Of a DNA stretch of 64,000 nt, positions 51,446 through 61,000 are shown in pieces. Each line of letters begins with the position of its first letter. Position 1 is the stretch's first letter. The notes beneath the pieces are model-generated. The model saw nothing but the letters and a program-made list of their open reading frames with translations, had not been told where the DNA came from and searched no databases. Where the stretch lies: assembly GCA_017550965.1 (NCBI GenBank), contig JAFZNK010000194.1:1-64000 (forward strand), in the 5' to 3' direction. The position numbers and the translations under genes were made by a program. This DNA is from Thermoguttaceae bacterium. GTDB taxonomy: Bacteria; Planctomycetota; Planctomycetia; Pirellulales; Thermoguttaceae.

Positions 51446-52906
51446 CTATTCTTTGGGCGTCTTAGGAGCAATAACCGTCGTGCCGCCTCCTCGAAGCGAA
51501 AGGTCAAACGGCTTGTTGTCCGCCCACGTTCCGCCGGTAAAATCAGGAAATTCTATTGGTTGCGAACCGTGAGTAACCGACCACAAACTCAAAGGCGTAA
51601 CGGCGCTCCACGTCGCGCCGTCATAGACGGAAATATTGAGCGGCAAACCGTTGTGAAGCGAGTCGATTAACTGATAATCGCAAATAAAGTCCATACCGCC
51701 GTGTCCGCCAAATTTTACCGCGTTCTCAGCAAGGAATTTGATCAATTCGGGAGTATGTTCTTCTCGGACGGCTTCCATTTCCTCGTCGGAAAGAGGGGCG
51801 TTATGATCTAAGTAAATACGCGAAGGTTCCGGATACTTTTGCACAAACCCTTTTGTGCCGCTTAACATATGAATGCGCGAATAGGGTCTTGGAGAAGTGC
51901 GATCGTATTGAATCTGGATAACTTTGCCGTTTTGGGTTTTCACAAGCGAAGTGTTCATATTGCCGGTAAAGTCGACGCCTTCGAACTGCTTATGATACTC
52001 GCTACCCCTGGCTAAAATCTCTTTGAACGCTTCCTTACACGCAAAATCTTCAGTTTCCACAGAGGTCAAAAAGACAGGACGATCGCCGGCGTTTATACGC
52101 ATCGCTTGACAAACGGGCCCAAATCCATGAGTAGGATAGCGATTTCCTCGATTGCACGCGCCGACGGCGAAACGGTAGTATCCGCCTTTTTTACTAAGCG
52201 GCGGCATGGGTTCTTCAAAAATCGTCTCCGCCGGGAAGTAGTGAATATAAGCGCCTTCGCCGTATACAAGCTCGCCAAAGATACCTTTGAGAGCCATATT
52301 GATCGTCAAGGATTCAAAGAAATCAAAGCAACAGTTCTCCAAAATGCCGCAATATTTTTTCGTTCTTTCAGACGTTTCGACAAGTCGCCAGCAATCGGCA
52401 AGCGTATATCCAAGAGGGACTTCGCACGCGGCGTGCTTCCCCGCTTCCATGACGGCGCAAGCCATCTCGGAATGCAGGTATTGAGGAGTCGTAACGTAAA
52501 TCAAATCAAGATCGTCTCGTTCGATTAAATCGCGCCAACTATTCTCGTCGCGATAGTACTCGGCGGGCGCCGGATAGTCGACGCTTTTGAGATACTGTCG
52601 CGCTCGTTCAATGGGATATTCGTAACAGTCGGCGATTGCGCGGATTTCCACCCCTTCAAACTGAGCTAGACGCTGCATGGAAGCAAGTCCGCGATTTCCC
52701 ATTCCAATATAACCAACGCGTATATTGGAGATAGCAGGAGCGGCGTAATTCTTCATGTTAAAGACCGATTTACGATCTTTCATGATCAACTTCGTCTCTT
52801 CTACGTCGTCTCGCAAGTTCTTTTCAACGCCGTAAACAGCGGCAGCGGCAGCCATCGCCGGCAATCCGGCAAGACTCTTCAAAAAATCTCTTCTGGAATT
52901 TGACAT
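51446..52906 (-). CDS. Tat-exported GH109-like Gfo/Idh/MocA protein
   Basis: GH109 enzymes are NAD+-dependent glycosidases, originally alpha-N-acetylgalactosaminidases, with a Gfo/Idh/MocA fold. The 486-residue protein has a Tat signal (SRRDFLKSLAGLPA), the Rossmann motif RVGYIGMGNRG, and a run of GH109-type blocks: TTPQYLHSEMACAVMEAGKH, EVPLGYTLADCWRLVETSE, LENCCFDFFES, GELVYGEGAYIHYF and NRYPTHGFGPVCQAMRINAGDR. These match the GH109 family better than the sugar dehydrogenases. The ATG at 52906 follows AAGGTGG by seven bases. It is downstream of nadK but with a 218-bp gap, so it may have its own promoter. Confidence 0.85.
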   Translation of the reverse strand: MSNSRRDFLKSLAGLPAMAAAAAVYGVEKNLRDDVEETKLIMKDRKSVFNMKNYAAPAISNIRVGYIGMGNRGLASMQRLAQFEGVEIRAIADCYEYPIERARQYLKSVDYPAPAEYYRDENSWRDLIERDDLDLIYVTTPQYLHSEMACAVMEAGKHAACEVPLGYTLADCWRLVETSERTKKYCGILENCCFDFFESLTINMALKGIFGELVYGEGAYIHYFPAETIFEEPMPPLSKKGGYYRFAVGACNRGNRYPTHGFGPVCQAMRINAGDRPVFLTSVETEDFACKEAFKEILARGSEYHKQFEGVDFTGNMNTSLVKTQNGKVIQIQYDRTSPRPYSRIHMLSGTKGFVQKYPEPSRIYLDHNAPLSDEEMEAVREEHTPELIKFLAENAVKFGGHGGMDFICDYQLIDSLHNGLPLNISVYDGATWSAVTPLSLWSVTHGSQPIEFPDFTGGTWADNKPFDLSLRGGGTTVIAPKTPKE

Positions 52907-53133
52907 TTTCACCACCTTAAAATAGCCGGTTCTCTCAAAAAGGAAAAAGCCAATGAAAAAACAAATCGATCGCTTCGTCGCCTTGAAGTAGTCGCTAATC
53001 TACTACGTTGCGAGAACTCAAAAGTTGGAATGTGCGTCGCCTCAATTGCGCGTCACGCCGTTTTTGTCCATTGTATGGAAAAACAGCCCTACGACTCCAA
53101 CAAGGGCGAAGAACAGCAATCGATAACGATCGA

Positions 53134-54066
53134 CTACTGTTTATTCTTATTTTTTCGGGTCACGCTGTCGACGCCCCAACGCAATTTCCGTTGCAAATTG
53201 CGGTAATACTTATTCGAGGGAACTCGAATCATCTTGAAGGAAAAAGGCGCGCGACGAATTACAACGCAATCTTCGGCGGAAAGCTTATGTCTGGAAACCC
53301 CGTCGACGACAACGAAGACCTCGCCTGAAAAAGCGGACAATTCATAAACGCGAAAGGCGGAATCGACAACGGGCCGGAAATTAATCGTTTGAGGAGACAA
53401 GGGCGTTATAAGAACGGCGTCGAGTTCGTTACGAAGAATTGGACCGCCTGCGGCAAAATTATGACCCGTTGATCCTACAGGCGTGGCGACGATTAAACCG
53501 TCTCCTCGAAACGTCGTAACACGTTCCCCGTCGACGGCAAGATCGATATCCAAAATGGAAAATGGAAAACCGCCTCGTATCGCGACTTCGTTTACGACAA
53601 AATAGTTGCCCATACAACGGCGATCGTCCGCTTCCGCTTTCCAATCGGAAGGAAAAGCGCAGGAACGCAACGCGGAACCTAAAAAAGCCGCGTCGTTCTT
53701 TTCAGATTTCTTACGCCAGATCGAACACAAGAGCATTAGCTGCTCACGCACTTCAAAGTTGTCAAAATCAGGAGATTTTAAGAAAGGCACAACTTCGTCG
53801 GGATCAATACTCGCGAGGAAACCGAGCGTTCCCAAATTAACTGCAAGAATCGGAATTTGGTTCGAACCCAACTGGTGAACGGCCCGAAGAATGGAACCGT
53901 CGCCGCCAAATACAATGGCGACGTCGGCATCGATTCCGGAAAGATCAAGTTGGTTAGCAAAATCGGCGGCAACGACTTCGACAACGCGTTCAATTTCGGG
54001 ACGTAATCGCTTAACGCCGTCCAAAACGCCTTCGCGGGAACCGTTTCCTAACAAAACCGCCTTCAT
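53134..54066 (-). CDS. nadK: NAD kinase
   Basis: NAD kinase makes NADP from NAD and ATP. The 310-residue protein has the family motif GGDGSILRAVHQL, then VNLGTLGFLASI, the NEVAIRGG block, and DGLIVATPVGSTGHNFAAGGPILRNE. These form the nucleotide-binding and catalytic sites. The ATG at 54066 follows GAGG by nine bases; a TTG three codons earlier is less likely. The gene is 48 bp downstream of leuD on the same strand, so it is probably the last gene of leuC-leuD-nadK. Confidence 0.95.
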   Translation of the reverse strand: MKAVLLGNGSREGVLDGVKRLRPEIERVVEVVAADFANQLDLSGIDADVAIVFGGDGSILRAVHQLGSNQIPILAVNLGTLGFLASIDPDEVVPFLKSPDFDNFEVREQLMLLCSIWRKKSEKNDAAFLGSALRSCAFPSDWKAEADDRRCMGNYFVVNEVAIRGGFPFSILDIDLAVDGERVTTFRGDGLIVATPVGSTGHNFAAGGPILRNELDAVLITPLSPQTINFRPVVDSAFRVYELSAFSGEVFVVVDGVSRHKLSAEDCVVIRRAPFSFKMIRVPSNKYYRNLQRKLRWGVDSVTRKNKNKQ

Positions 54067-54114
54067 CTCAGTCAACCTCGTCGATAAAGCTAAATCGTGG
54101 ACGCGGAATTCCGC

Positions 54115-54711
54115 TTACTGGATTCCATGCGTCTTTTCATACTCCAGAATCTTATCCTCAAAACGTAGGGTAAGACCTACGTCGTCCCAACCGTTCATCA
54201 AACACTCGCGACGGAATTCGTCGATCGTGAAATCGATCTTCAGCCCGTAATTGTCCGTAATCTCGCATTTTTCCAGATTGACGTTCAGTTTGTACGGACG
54301 ATACTTTTTCTCGCGTTGGAAAAGATCCTCGATTTGATCTTCTGTCAAGGCGACTGGCAAGTAACCGTTTTTAAACGAATTGTTATAGAAGATATCCGCG
54401 AAACTTGACGCAAGCACGACGCGGAATCCATAATCGGCGATCGCCCACGGCGCGTGTTCGCGACTTGAACCGCATCCGAAATTTCGACGCGCCAAAAGAA
54501 TCGTAGCGTCTCGATATTCGGGACGATTGAGTTCAAATCCCGGATTTTCGTCGTAATTGTCGTTCAAATATCTCCAGTCGAAGAAGAGGAACTTACCAAA
54601 ACCGCTTCTTTCAACGCGCTTCAGAAATTGTTTGGGAACAAGCTGATCGGTGTCGATATCGCTACGATCCATCGGAACAACCAGACCTTCATGTTGAATA
54701 AACGCTTGCAT
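54115..54711 (-). CDS. leuD: 3-isopropylmalate dehydratase, small subunit
   Basis: LeuC and LeuD together isomerise 2-isopropylmalate to 3-isopropylmalate in leucine synthesis. The 198-residue subunit has the start VVPMDRSDIDTDQLVPKQFLKR and the substrate-binding motif NFGCGSSREHAPWAIADYGFR, with FKNGYLPVAL later. These are the swivel-domain landmarks of the aconitase-family small subunit. It follows leuC by 56 bp on the same strand. Confidence 0.97.
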   Translation of the reverse strand: MQAFIQHEGLVVPMDRSDIDTDQLVPKQFLKRVERSGFGKFLFFDWRYLNDNYDENPGFELNRPEYRDATILLARRNFGCGSSREHAPWAIADYGFRVVLASSFADIFYNNSFKNGYLPVALTEDQIEDLFQREKKYRPYKLNVNLEKCEITDNYGLKIDFTIDEFRRECLMNGWDDVGLTLRFEDKILEYEKTHGIQ

Positions 54712-54767
54712 ATTGTAAACCTTTTTATTGGATTATCTCGGTTAAATGGGAGGGAACGCCGTCGACG

Positions 54768-56207
54768 TCAATTGAATTTCCACTCGCGTATGTCGACAAA
54801 ATGCCCGGCGACTGCCGCAGCCGCCGCCATAGCGGGAGAAACAAGGTGCGTTCGTCCGCCCTTCCCCATGCGACCTTCGAAATTTCGATTGCTTGTGCCC
54901 GCGCAACGTTCGCCCGGTTGAAGCCGATCGGGATTCATCGCCAGACACATGCTACATCCGGGGTCGCGCCATTCAAAACCGGCTTCGATGAATATTTTGT
55001 CCAAACCTTCTTCTTCCGCTTGTTTTTTAACCAGTCCGCTACCGGGAACGGCGATCGCTTGTATTCCTTCGGCAATTTTGTATCCTTTGAGAACGGCCGC
55101 CGCTGTGCGAAAATCCTCGATACGACCGTTTGTGCAGGAACCGATGAACACCCAATCCAACTTGATCGAGGTTATAGGCGCGCCGGCTTTCAGGTCCATA
55201 TACTCAAGCGCGTTTTTGGCCATCTTTTGTTCTTCGACGTTTTCGAAATCGTCAGGCGAAGGAACCACGCCCGTTACAGGAACGCTTTGGGCGGGATTCG
55301 TGCCCCAAGTTACCGTCGGTTGAATATCGGCGGCGTCAAAACGAACCTCCTTATCGAAGACGGCTCCATCGTCGGAAGGCAGTTTCTTCCATTCTGCGAC
55401 GGCTTTCTCGAAATCTTCTCCCTTTGGCGCATAGTTTCGTCCCCGAAGATACTCGAACGTCGTTTCGTCAGGAGCGATCATGCCGACGCGAGCGCCCATT
55501 TCAATCGCCATATTGCAAACGGTCATACGACCTTCCATCGAAAGGGAACGAAACGCCTCGCCTGCGAACTCTACCGCATATCCGGCGCCGCCGGCTGTGG
55601 TCATTTTATTGATGACATAGAGAATCAAATCTTTGGCGGTTACGCCAACGCCAAGTTTGCCGTCGACAGTTATCCGCATCTGCTTCATTTTTTTTTGACG
55701 GAGCGTTTGCGTCGCCAAAACATGCTCGACTTCGCTCGTGCCCGTCCCCATGGCGATCATGCCAAAAGCGCCGTGCGTCGCGGTATGACTGTCGCCGCAA
55801 GTCAACGTGCCGCCGGGCCGAACGTGCCCCTGTTCGGGCGCGACGACATGAATAACGCCTTGTTCGATATCAAAGAGATCGTACAGACGAATCCCAAACT
55901 CTTTACAGTTGGCGCGAAGAGTTTCAATTTGCTTGCGAGCGATCGGATCTGCTATCGGCTTGTCGCGGTCCTTTGTCGGAACGTCGTGATCCTGAACCGC
56001 CATAACGCGATCGGGATGACGAACGGTTCGTCCAGCCATACGCAATCCCTCAAAAGCTTGCGGGCTGGTAACTTCGTGACACAGCAACTGATCGATGTAT
56101 AAAATTGCGGAATCGTCGCCCGGTTCTTGATAAACAAGGTGTTTTTCCCAGATTTTATCGTACATAGTTTTTGGCGTTTGCGCGACTTTAGACGATTCTT
56201 GCGTCAT
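54768..56207 (-). CDS. leuC: 3-isopropylmalate dehydratase, large subunit
   Basis: The large subunit carries the [4Fe-4S] cluster and catalytic residues of isopropylmalate isomerase. The 479-residue protein has [52 protein letters not shown], the cluster cysteines in [14 protein letters not shown] and [15 protein letters not shown], and [12 protein letters not shown] at the end. The cluster-binding Cys pattern CxxC is intact. It begins with a promoter of good match and leads the leuC-leuD-nadK unit. No leuA or leuB is in the window. Confidence 0.97.
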   Translation of the reverse strand: MTQESSKVAQTPKTMYDKIWEKHLVYQEPGDDSAILYIDQLLCHEVTSPQAFEGLRMAGRTVRHPDRVMAVQDHDVPTKDRDKPIADPIARKQIETLRANCKEFGIRLYDLFDIEQGVIHVVAPEQGHVRPGGTLTCGDSHTATHGAFGMIAMGTGTSEVEHVLATQTLRQKKMKQMRITVDGKLGVGVTAKDLILYVINKMTTAGGAGYAVEFAGEAFRSLSMEGRMTVCNMAIEMGARVGMIAPDETTFEYLRGRNYAPKGEDFEKAVAEWKKLPSDDGAVFDKEVRFDAADIQPTVTWGTNPAQSVPVTGVVPSPDDFENVEEQKMAKNALEYMDLKAGAPITSIKLDWVFIGSCTNGRIEDFRTAAAVLKGYKIAEGIQAIAVPGSGLVKKQAEEEGLDKIFIEAGFEWRDPGCSMCLAMNPDRLQPGERCAGTSNRNFEGRMGKGGRTHLVSPAMAAAAAVAGHFVDIREWKFN

Positions 56208-56299
56208 TTCAACTCCACGATCGTATACAAATATTACCTGACATTAACCGTAAATCACTCGCGCTCCCGTAAGTTGGAACACGACGCGAGGCTCGGTGT

Positions 56300-56327
56300 A
56301 TTCTAATCCTTTTTACCTGTGCGTCAA
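56300..56327 (-). promoter_or_regulatory. Predicted promoter of leuC-leuD-nadK
   Basis: TTGACG (56327-56322) and TAGAAT (56305-56300) are separated by 16 bp on the minus strand. The leader is about 86 bases; no T-box or leader peptide was recognised. Confidence 0.68.
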
Positions 56328-56388
56328 GCTAAAAGCGCGGCGGTCCGGCTGCGGCGCTTCCATAAACACTTCAGCAAGAACGCCCCGT

Positions 56389-57318
56389 TTATTTGTTTTT
56401 AAGTTCCAACGCTTTGACAATAAAAGAATCGATCGTGTCCAAAAGTTCCGGTTTGATATCGTCCCCCATTCCGGAAATACCATGGGTGAAACCTTCGTTT
56501 TCAGAAAACTCGACGAGCGGCGCGCCAAGCGCTTTCAGAGACGCGCACATCAATTCGTTTTCCTCAACGCGACACTTCCATTCGATACTTCGATCTCCCA
56601 GCACGAAAAGGATAGGCGGATAATCGGCGGAAAGCCCTCCAAGGGGCGCGTTTTCGTCAATTACCGGGTTATATTGGTCGCCAGGATACTTTAAAAGCTC
56701 TTTGACGTGAAAATGCGTCGTCATTTGTCCGCTAACGGGAATCAAACCGGCAAGTTCACGTCGATCGGCGCCGTTTGCTTCCAGCCACTTCGGGTACGTT
56801 CCAATCATCGCCGTCAAATAACCGCCCGCGCTTCCGCCGGAAACAAAAACCGCGTTCGGGTCGCCGCCATATTCGGCAATATGACGAAGAACCCAGGTAG
56901 TGGAAGCGGCCGCGTCCTCTATAAACACGGGAAAAGGAACTTTTGGAGACAAACGGTATCCAACGGCGACAATCGCCAATCGTCCCTCCTGAAAAGCTTT
57001 TAACCGTTTGAATGCGGATGGAATATACTTCCCGCCGCCGGTCAACCCGCCTCCGTGAAACCACACGATCGTCGCAAAAGGTTTTTCCGAATTCTTGGGA
57101 TACAAGACGTCGAGCCGACATTGCGATTTTTGATAATCGTCGGCGTTTTCCAAAACGGCCTCGGGATAGTACGAGACGTCGTTGACGTTCTCATACGCGA
57201 TTTGCGTCGTTTCTTGCGCGAAAACGACGTCGATCAACTCAGAGTTGGTTCCAATTCCCCCAAAGGCTATATAAACGGCGATCGCCAGCGCCAATCCCCA
57301 AAACGTTCGATTGGTCAT
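56389..57318 (-). CDS. Secreted alpha/beta-hydrolase (esterase/lipase-like)
   Basis: The 309-residue protein has an N-terminal hydrophobic segment (WGLALAIAVYIAFGG, cut near VFAQ) and an alpha/beta-hydrolase fold of the HSL type. The oxyanion motif is WFHGGGLTGG, the nucleophile elbow is VSGGSAGGYL with Ser, and the late His is in GFTHGISG, with an Asp before it (LGDRS). It would cleave esters of carbohydrates or lipids outside the cytoplasmic membrane. It lies 71 bp after the HzsA-related gene with a strong hairpin between, so it may be transcribed with it at reduced level. Substrate is unknown. Confidence 0.87.
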   Translation of the reverse strand: MTNRTFWGLALAIAVYIAFGGIGTNSELIDVVFAQETTQIAYENVNDVSYYPEAVLENADDYQKSQCRLDVLYPKNSEKPFATIVWFHGGGLTGGGKYIPSAFKRLKAFQEGRLAIVAVGYRLSPKVPFPVFIEDAAASTTWVLRHIAEYGGDPNAVFVSGGSAGGYLTAMIGTYPKWLEANGADRRELAGLIPVSGQMTTHFHVKELLKYPGDQYNPVIDENAPLGGLSADYPPILFVLGDRSIEWKCRVEENELMCASLKALGAPLVEFSENEGFTHGISGMGDDIKPELLDTIDSFIVKALELKNK

Positions 57319-57347
57319 GTTTTATCCTTCTTGTTTTCACGTTTTCA

Positions 57348-57381
57348 TCCGCTTACGCCGCGCGCAGGCGGCGTAAGCGGA
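57348..57381 (-). terminator. Perfect 14-bp hairpin between the HzsA-related gene and the esterase gene
   Basis: A perfect 14-bp stem (57348-57361 with 57368-57381) with a six-base loop begins nine bases beyond the HzsA-related stop. Without a T tract, it may be a partial terminator or a transcript-stabilising hairpin. Confidence 0.55.
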
Positions 57382-57389
57382 CGTTTAAA

Positions 57390-60300
57390 TCATTCCAAAG
57401 TTGGAACGGCGCGTTCTCCGCGTAGTTCTTTTTCACAACCTTCTTTTTCGTAAACGCCGTAAAAGAGAGTGTTCGTGTCGAGCCAAAGCGCAATGCGTCG
57501 TCGTTCGGAATCAGTCAAACTCACGTCGTGATGATCTTCCAACAACGTGTAAAGCGCAGACGCTCTCGCTCCAAATTGTCCCGGCGTCGTCCGTAAGGAA
57601 TCGCCATAGTCGTTAAAGGCGGCGCCCGTGACCATAAGATTCCAATAGGAGGCATAGAATCCGTTTTTGTACGGAGCGCTTGCCAAATTAGGAGCGCCTT
57701 CCTCCTGCGAGTCCGGTTCGTTATGACAATCGACGCAATGTTCATCCAAAACAGGCTGAACAAGCTCGGGGAAATTGATCGGCTGAGTACCGGGTCCCTC
57801 GGAGACGAGAACTGACGGCTCACGACGCAACGCCAAAGGAATTTGCTCTCCGCCTAAGGAAACCTGAGAAGATTTCAGGGAATCCAACCCCGCCGCTTCG
57901 CGCGGTTCGTGACAGCCGACGCACGAAAGATTCTCATTAGGACGCAAAGCCGTTCCGCTTCTCATCGATTGAACGACAAGACCGTCCTCGTCAAGAATCT
58001 GGAAATACAATTCGCATTCGGCGGGAACGTAGAAACACGCGCTCCCGTCTTCTTCAACAGGCGCGACGCCCCAAACTCGTCGAGCGAGTTTCACAGAATC
58101 GGTCGAAGTCGCTTCACGCAAACCGATCTCGTAGGGCGGGCGACCAGACGGAACAGACATGCAGAAAATCTGAACGACGCGAATCGCCGATATTTTCGTC
58201 CCCTCCGGGAAGGGCTGATCAGTCGCGTAAACGTTCTGAATGGAGACGACTCCTTGCGGACGTTGAGCGTCAAACGCCGGAGGAACAACGTAAGGTTCGT
58301 CGACAATCTCCGATTCCGGAATCAACGAAGGCACGACGGGAGGCGTCTCGCGCGCGACAAGCGGAATCGGGGTCGACGAACCAATTTCGGAGTCCCTGTA
58401 AATCAACTCACGATTGCCAAACGAGTCCACAAGGTAAACGCCGTATTCTCCGAGTTCGTACTTTCCCCCTTCTCTGCCGCTTTTGCGATCAAAGGAATAG
58501 TCGGCGACCGCCAAAAAGAGATCCTCCGCCAAAGGCCAGGGCGTTCCCCAAACCTGGGATCCGTCCTGACTCTCGGGAAAGCCAATTTCAGGAGTCATGC
58601 GAGTTATAGGACTAAAGGGATCGTCGGGCGCGTTTGGATCAACTTCAATAATCGAACCAAACGACTGGCCGTGATGAGGTCCGGCCGTGGCAATGAGTTT
58701 AGAAGACCCTGGAATTGCGCGAATATCGAGGACGGCGTCAGGACGCAAGTGTCTGGGGGCGTAATTACCGCATACGGCTCGCGGATTGCGTCCGTCAGGG
58801 CTCGTGGTCCACGCGCCGTGCGCAATGCATCCAAACCTGTCGATATAATCCCAGCGGGTCCACAAAATCTGTCCGTTGTTCGCAACGCTGGGCGCCCATT
58901 CGTTTGTCTCATGACGACTCAAACAACGAATCTTTGAACCGTCGGGATTCATATCAAAGAGGGTGTACGTCGGGCAATCGCGTCCGCAACGCAAATAACC
59001 GTTACGACGTTCCGTAATGAACGCCAGACGTCCGTTTGGAAGAAAACAAGGATCAAAATCGTTCCAGGTTCCATCGGAAATCATTTGGAGATTACTTCCG
59101 TCGACGTCGCAGGTGAAAAGGTGATAACATCGGCCTTGTTGCGTGTGTCCTCGTGAAAGATCAAGCGTTTCAACATGTTCAGCCGATCCCTCGCATTCGC
59201 AGAACGCAAAGGCGATTTTCTTACCGTCAAACGAGAGTTCAGGGGCGATAAACGCCCCGTCTTTTAACGTTTTCCCTTTGAGACGAGAGTCGTTGACTAC
59301 TGCGGAATTTTCAAGAAGGTTCTTATCTTGGGGATCGTACAGTCGTTCCAGGGTCGATAACAGCTCGCCGCCCTTTCCAGCCTCTATACCGCTAAAGAAC
59401 GACGCAAAATCGAAAGATCGGTCGCCAAATACGTTCTCAAGAGTGAACAGGCCCCCTCCGGCTACGGCGGAGCGACCGTAAAACTGGTCGCAAATGTGGT
59501 TGTAATTGGAACGATTCCTTTTTACAAACAGCAATTTGTCAAATTCCAGTTCCTGACGCTGAAAAAGCAAGGAACGACGCCAGATGGAAATCAACAAATA
59601 TAGTTGGAATCTCTTTTCTACGTCTTCGCACGGCGTTGCTTTAACAGCCGCCTCAAAACGCCTCCACAATTCGGCGTCGGCAGCTATTTTTTCGTCAACA
59701 GAACCGTTCTGTTCTTCAAAAAAGTTTTCGTCAAGTTCGTTTAACAGGAGCCAGAGAGAACGCGCGCGTCGAAAGACCACGTCGGCAGGATCCCGATCGG
59801 AAGGAAAAATACCCGCTTGTTCGTTAGGAAGCTGGGAAGCGATCGCGTCGTAATAATCCTGTCTTTTCAACTCGAAAGTCAATCGATTGTACTGTTGAAG
59901 CAAATCGTCGAAATATAGAGAATCCTTCAACTTCGCCTCGGCGTCGGAGACGTTAAAAAGCTCCGCAAAGAAGTGTTCGGCCTCTTTCCCGGAAACTTCG
60001 TAAGGAATCCAACGATCCGTAACAGTCGAAGTCAGCTGATTAGCTCGCAACGCTCTAAAAACGACGTCTTTCGACAATAATTCCAGTTCGGCGACAGACG
60101 AATACGGCTGATTCTTCAGTTCCGATTTGGCGCGAAAAACTAAATAACGCGCTTTAACAGGTCTGTCAAAAACGACGAGCGCGCCGTTTTGCATTTCGTC
60201 CTCGCCGCCGTTAAAAGCGCCGCTGACAATCGGCGTTCCCAACTCGCCGCTCCAATCTCCATTGTCGACGAATTTGACGTCGACGTCGTCAGAATCGTTT

Positions 60301-60764
60301 ACGGACGAAAACGCGTACGCTTCATATTCGCCGACTTGCCCGTTGCGATTCCCGTCAGCTCTGGGCCAATAACGAAATCCTGTCAATTCATATGCGGAAC
60401 CGAGATCGACTCGAAGTTCGAAGGGACGTTCCGGATCATATCCGCGCGAAACTTTGCGTTTAGGATGTTGATCAACGCACCCGCAACTATAGCCGCAGGA
60501 GATTTGAATTGGCGAATATTCGAAGGGGGCGTTTGAAAATTGGGAATGCCAAAACGATTTTCGATCGCCGTCAAACGCTTTGGTCGCCTCATAACCTTCG
60601 TTTTCAGAGTTTGTCGAGACATGAATGGCGACGACTTTTGTTGAATTTGAGGCGTCAACCGCTTCTGACGTATCTGAAAAAATAAAGCCGGAAGTAATAA
60701 CACACAAAAGCGACAAAAGCGAGTATCTACAAACTCTCAAAAAAGCGCGACTATGTGGAACCAT
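57390..60764 (-). CDS. HzsA-related secreted protein with discoidin and two cytochrome c-type haem sites
   Basis: The 1124-residue protein has a signal peptide (YSLLSLLCVITSGFIFS). An F5/8 discoidin-like domain lies near residues 40-230 (AFDGDRKSFWHSQF, FELRVDLGSAYELTGFRYWPRADG). A helical linker is followed by a TolB-like beta-propeller (FDPCFLPNGRLAFITERRNGY, the NEWAPSVANNGQILWTRWD block). The HzsA-like region contains IRVVQIFCMSVPSG. Two CxxCH haem sites lie at residues 948-952 and 1010-1014 (CVGCHE and CVDCHN). The name refers to hydrazine synthase subunit A, to which the C-terminal half is related; there is no evidence of anammox here. A GGGGAGG site precedes the ATG. The discoidin part suggests carbohydrate binding. 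Substrate and electron acceptor are unknown. Confidence 0.85.
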   Translation of the reverse strand: MVPHSRAFLRVCRYSLLSLLCVITSGFIFSDTSEAVDASNSTKVVAIHVSTNSENEGYEATKAFDGDRKSFWHSQFSNAPFEYSPIQISCGYSCGCVDQHPKRKVSRGYDPERPFELRVDLGSAYELTGFRYWPRADGNRNGQVGEYEAYAFSSVNDSDDVDVKFVDNGDWSGELGTPIVSGAFNGGEDEMQNGALVVFDRPVKARYLVFRAKSELKNQPYSSVAELELLSKDVVFRALRANQLTSTVTDRWIPYEVSGKEAEHFFAELFNVSDAEAKLKDSLYFDDLLQQYNRLTFELKRQDYYDAIASQLPNEQAGIFPSDRDPADVVFRRARSLWLLLNELDENFFEEQNGSVDEKIAADAELWRRFEAAVKATPCEDVEKRFQLYLLISIWRRSLLFQRQELEFDKLLFVKRNRSNYNHICDQFYGRSAVAGGGLFTLENVFGDRSFDFASFFSGIEAGKGGELLSTLERLYDPQDKNLLENSAVVNDSRLKGKTLKDGAFIAPELSFDGKKIAFAFCECEGSAEHVETLDLSRGHTQQGRCYHLFTCDVDGSNLQMISDGTWNDFDPCFLPNGRLAFITERRNGYLRCGRDCPTYTLFDMNPDGSKIRCLSRHETNEWAPSVANNGQILWTRWDYIDRFGCIAHGAWTTSPDGRNPRAVCGNYAPRHLRPDAVLDIRAIPGSSKLIATAGPHHGQSFGSIIEVDPNAPDDPFSPITRMTPEIGFPESQDGSQVWGTPWPLAEDLFLAVADYSFDRKSGREGGKYELGEYGVYLVDSFGNRELIYRDSEIGSSTPIPLVARETPPVVPSLIPESEIVDEPYVVPPAFDAQRPQGVVSIQNVYATDQPFPEGTKISAIRVVQIFCMSVPSGRPPYEIGLREATSTDSVKLARRVWGVAPVEEDGSACFYVPAECELYFQILDEDGLVVQSMRSGTALRPNENLSCVGCHEPREAAGLDSLKSSQVSLGGEQIPLALRREPSVLVSEGPGTQPINFPELVQPVLDEHCVDCHNEPDSQEEGAPNLASAPYKNGFYASYWNLMVTGAAFNDYGDSLRTTPGQFGARASALYTLLEDHHDVSLTDSERRRIALWLDTNTLFYGVYEKEGCEKELRGERAVPTLE

Positions 60765-60786
60765 TGATTGTCCTCCCCAAAAGGCG

Positions 60787-60814
60787 ACAGTAAATAACAG
60801 TACGGGCGTTTCAA
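60787..60814 (-). promoter_or_regulatory. Possible promoter of the HzsA-related gene
   Basis: TTGAAA (60814-60809) and TACTGT (60792-60787) are separated by 16 bp on the minus strand. The -10 is a four-of-six match. Confidence 0.42.
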
Positions 60815-60966
60815 ACTTTGAGTTTCAAAAAACGGGCGACGTCAAACGTCAAAAAGCGTTCGCGATCTTCAAACCACGACGTCGCCTGTAATATTAGCAT
60901 GTCGACAAGTAAAAAACAAGAAAAACCTTCGAAACAATTAACAAAATAAAAAAGGAAAACGTCCCC

Positions 60967-60994
60967 TTGAAAAAAAAAACGAGGCAGGTAGAAT
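60967..60994 (+). promoter_or_regulatory. Predicted promoter of the SRP RNA
   Basis: TTGAAA (60967-60972, inside an A run) and TAGAAT (60989-60994) are separated by 16 bp. The start is predicted near 61001. Confidence 0.65.
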
Positions 60995-61000
60995 GAAGGG

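Noticed and set aside
54801..56102. A 433-codon plus-strand frame opposite leuC
   Set aside because: It is antisense to a clearly functional gene. Its product has no domain pattern and its length follows from the codon bias of leuC.
57909..58937. A 342-codon plus-strand frame opposite the HzsA-related gene
   Set aside because: It is antisense to a long, well-supported gene. It is very Arg-rich and low in family-like structure.
57390..60764. An anammox hydrazine synthase
   Set aside because: Only the family relationship of the HzsA-like part is seen. The discoidin domain, the absence of other anammox genes and the secreted layout do not support it.
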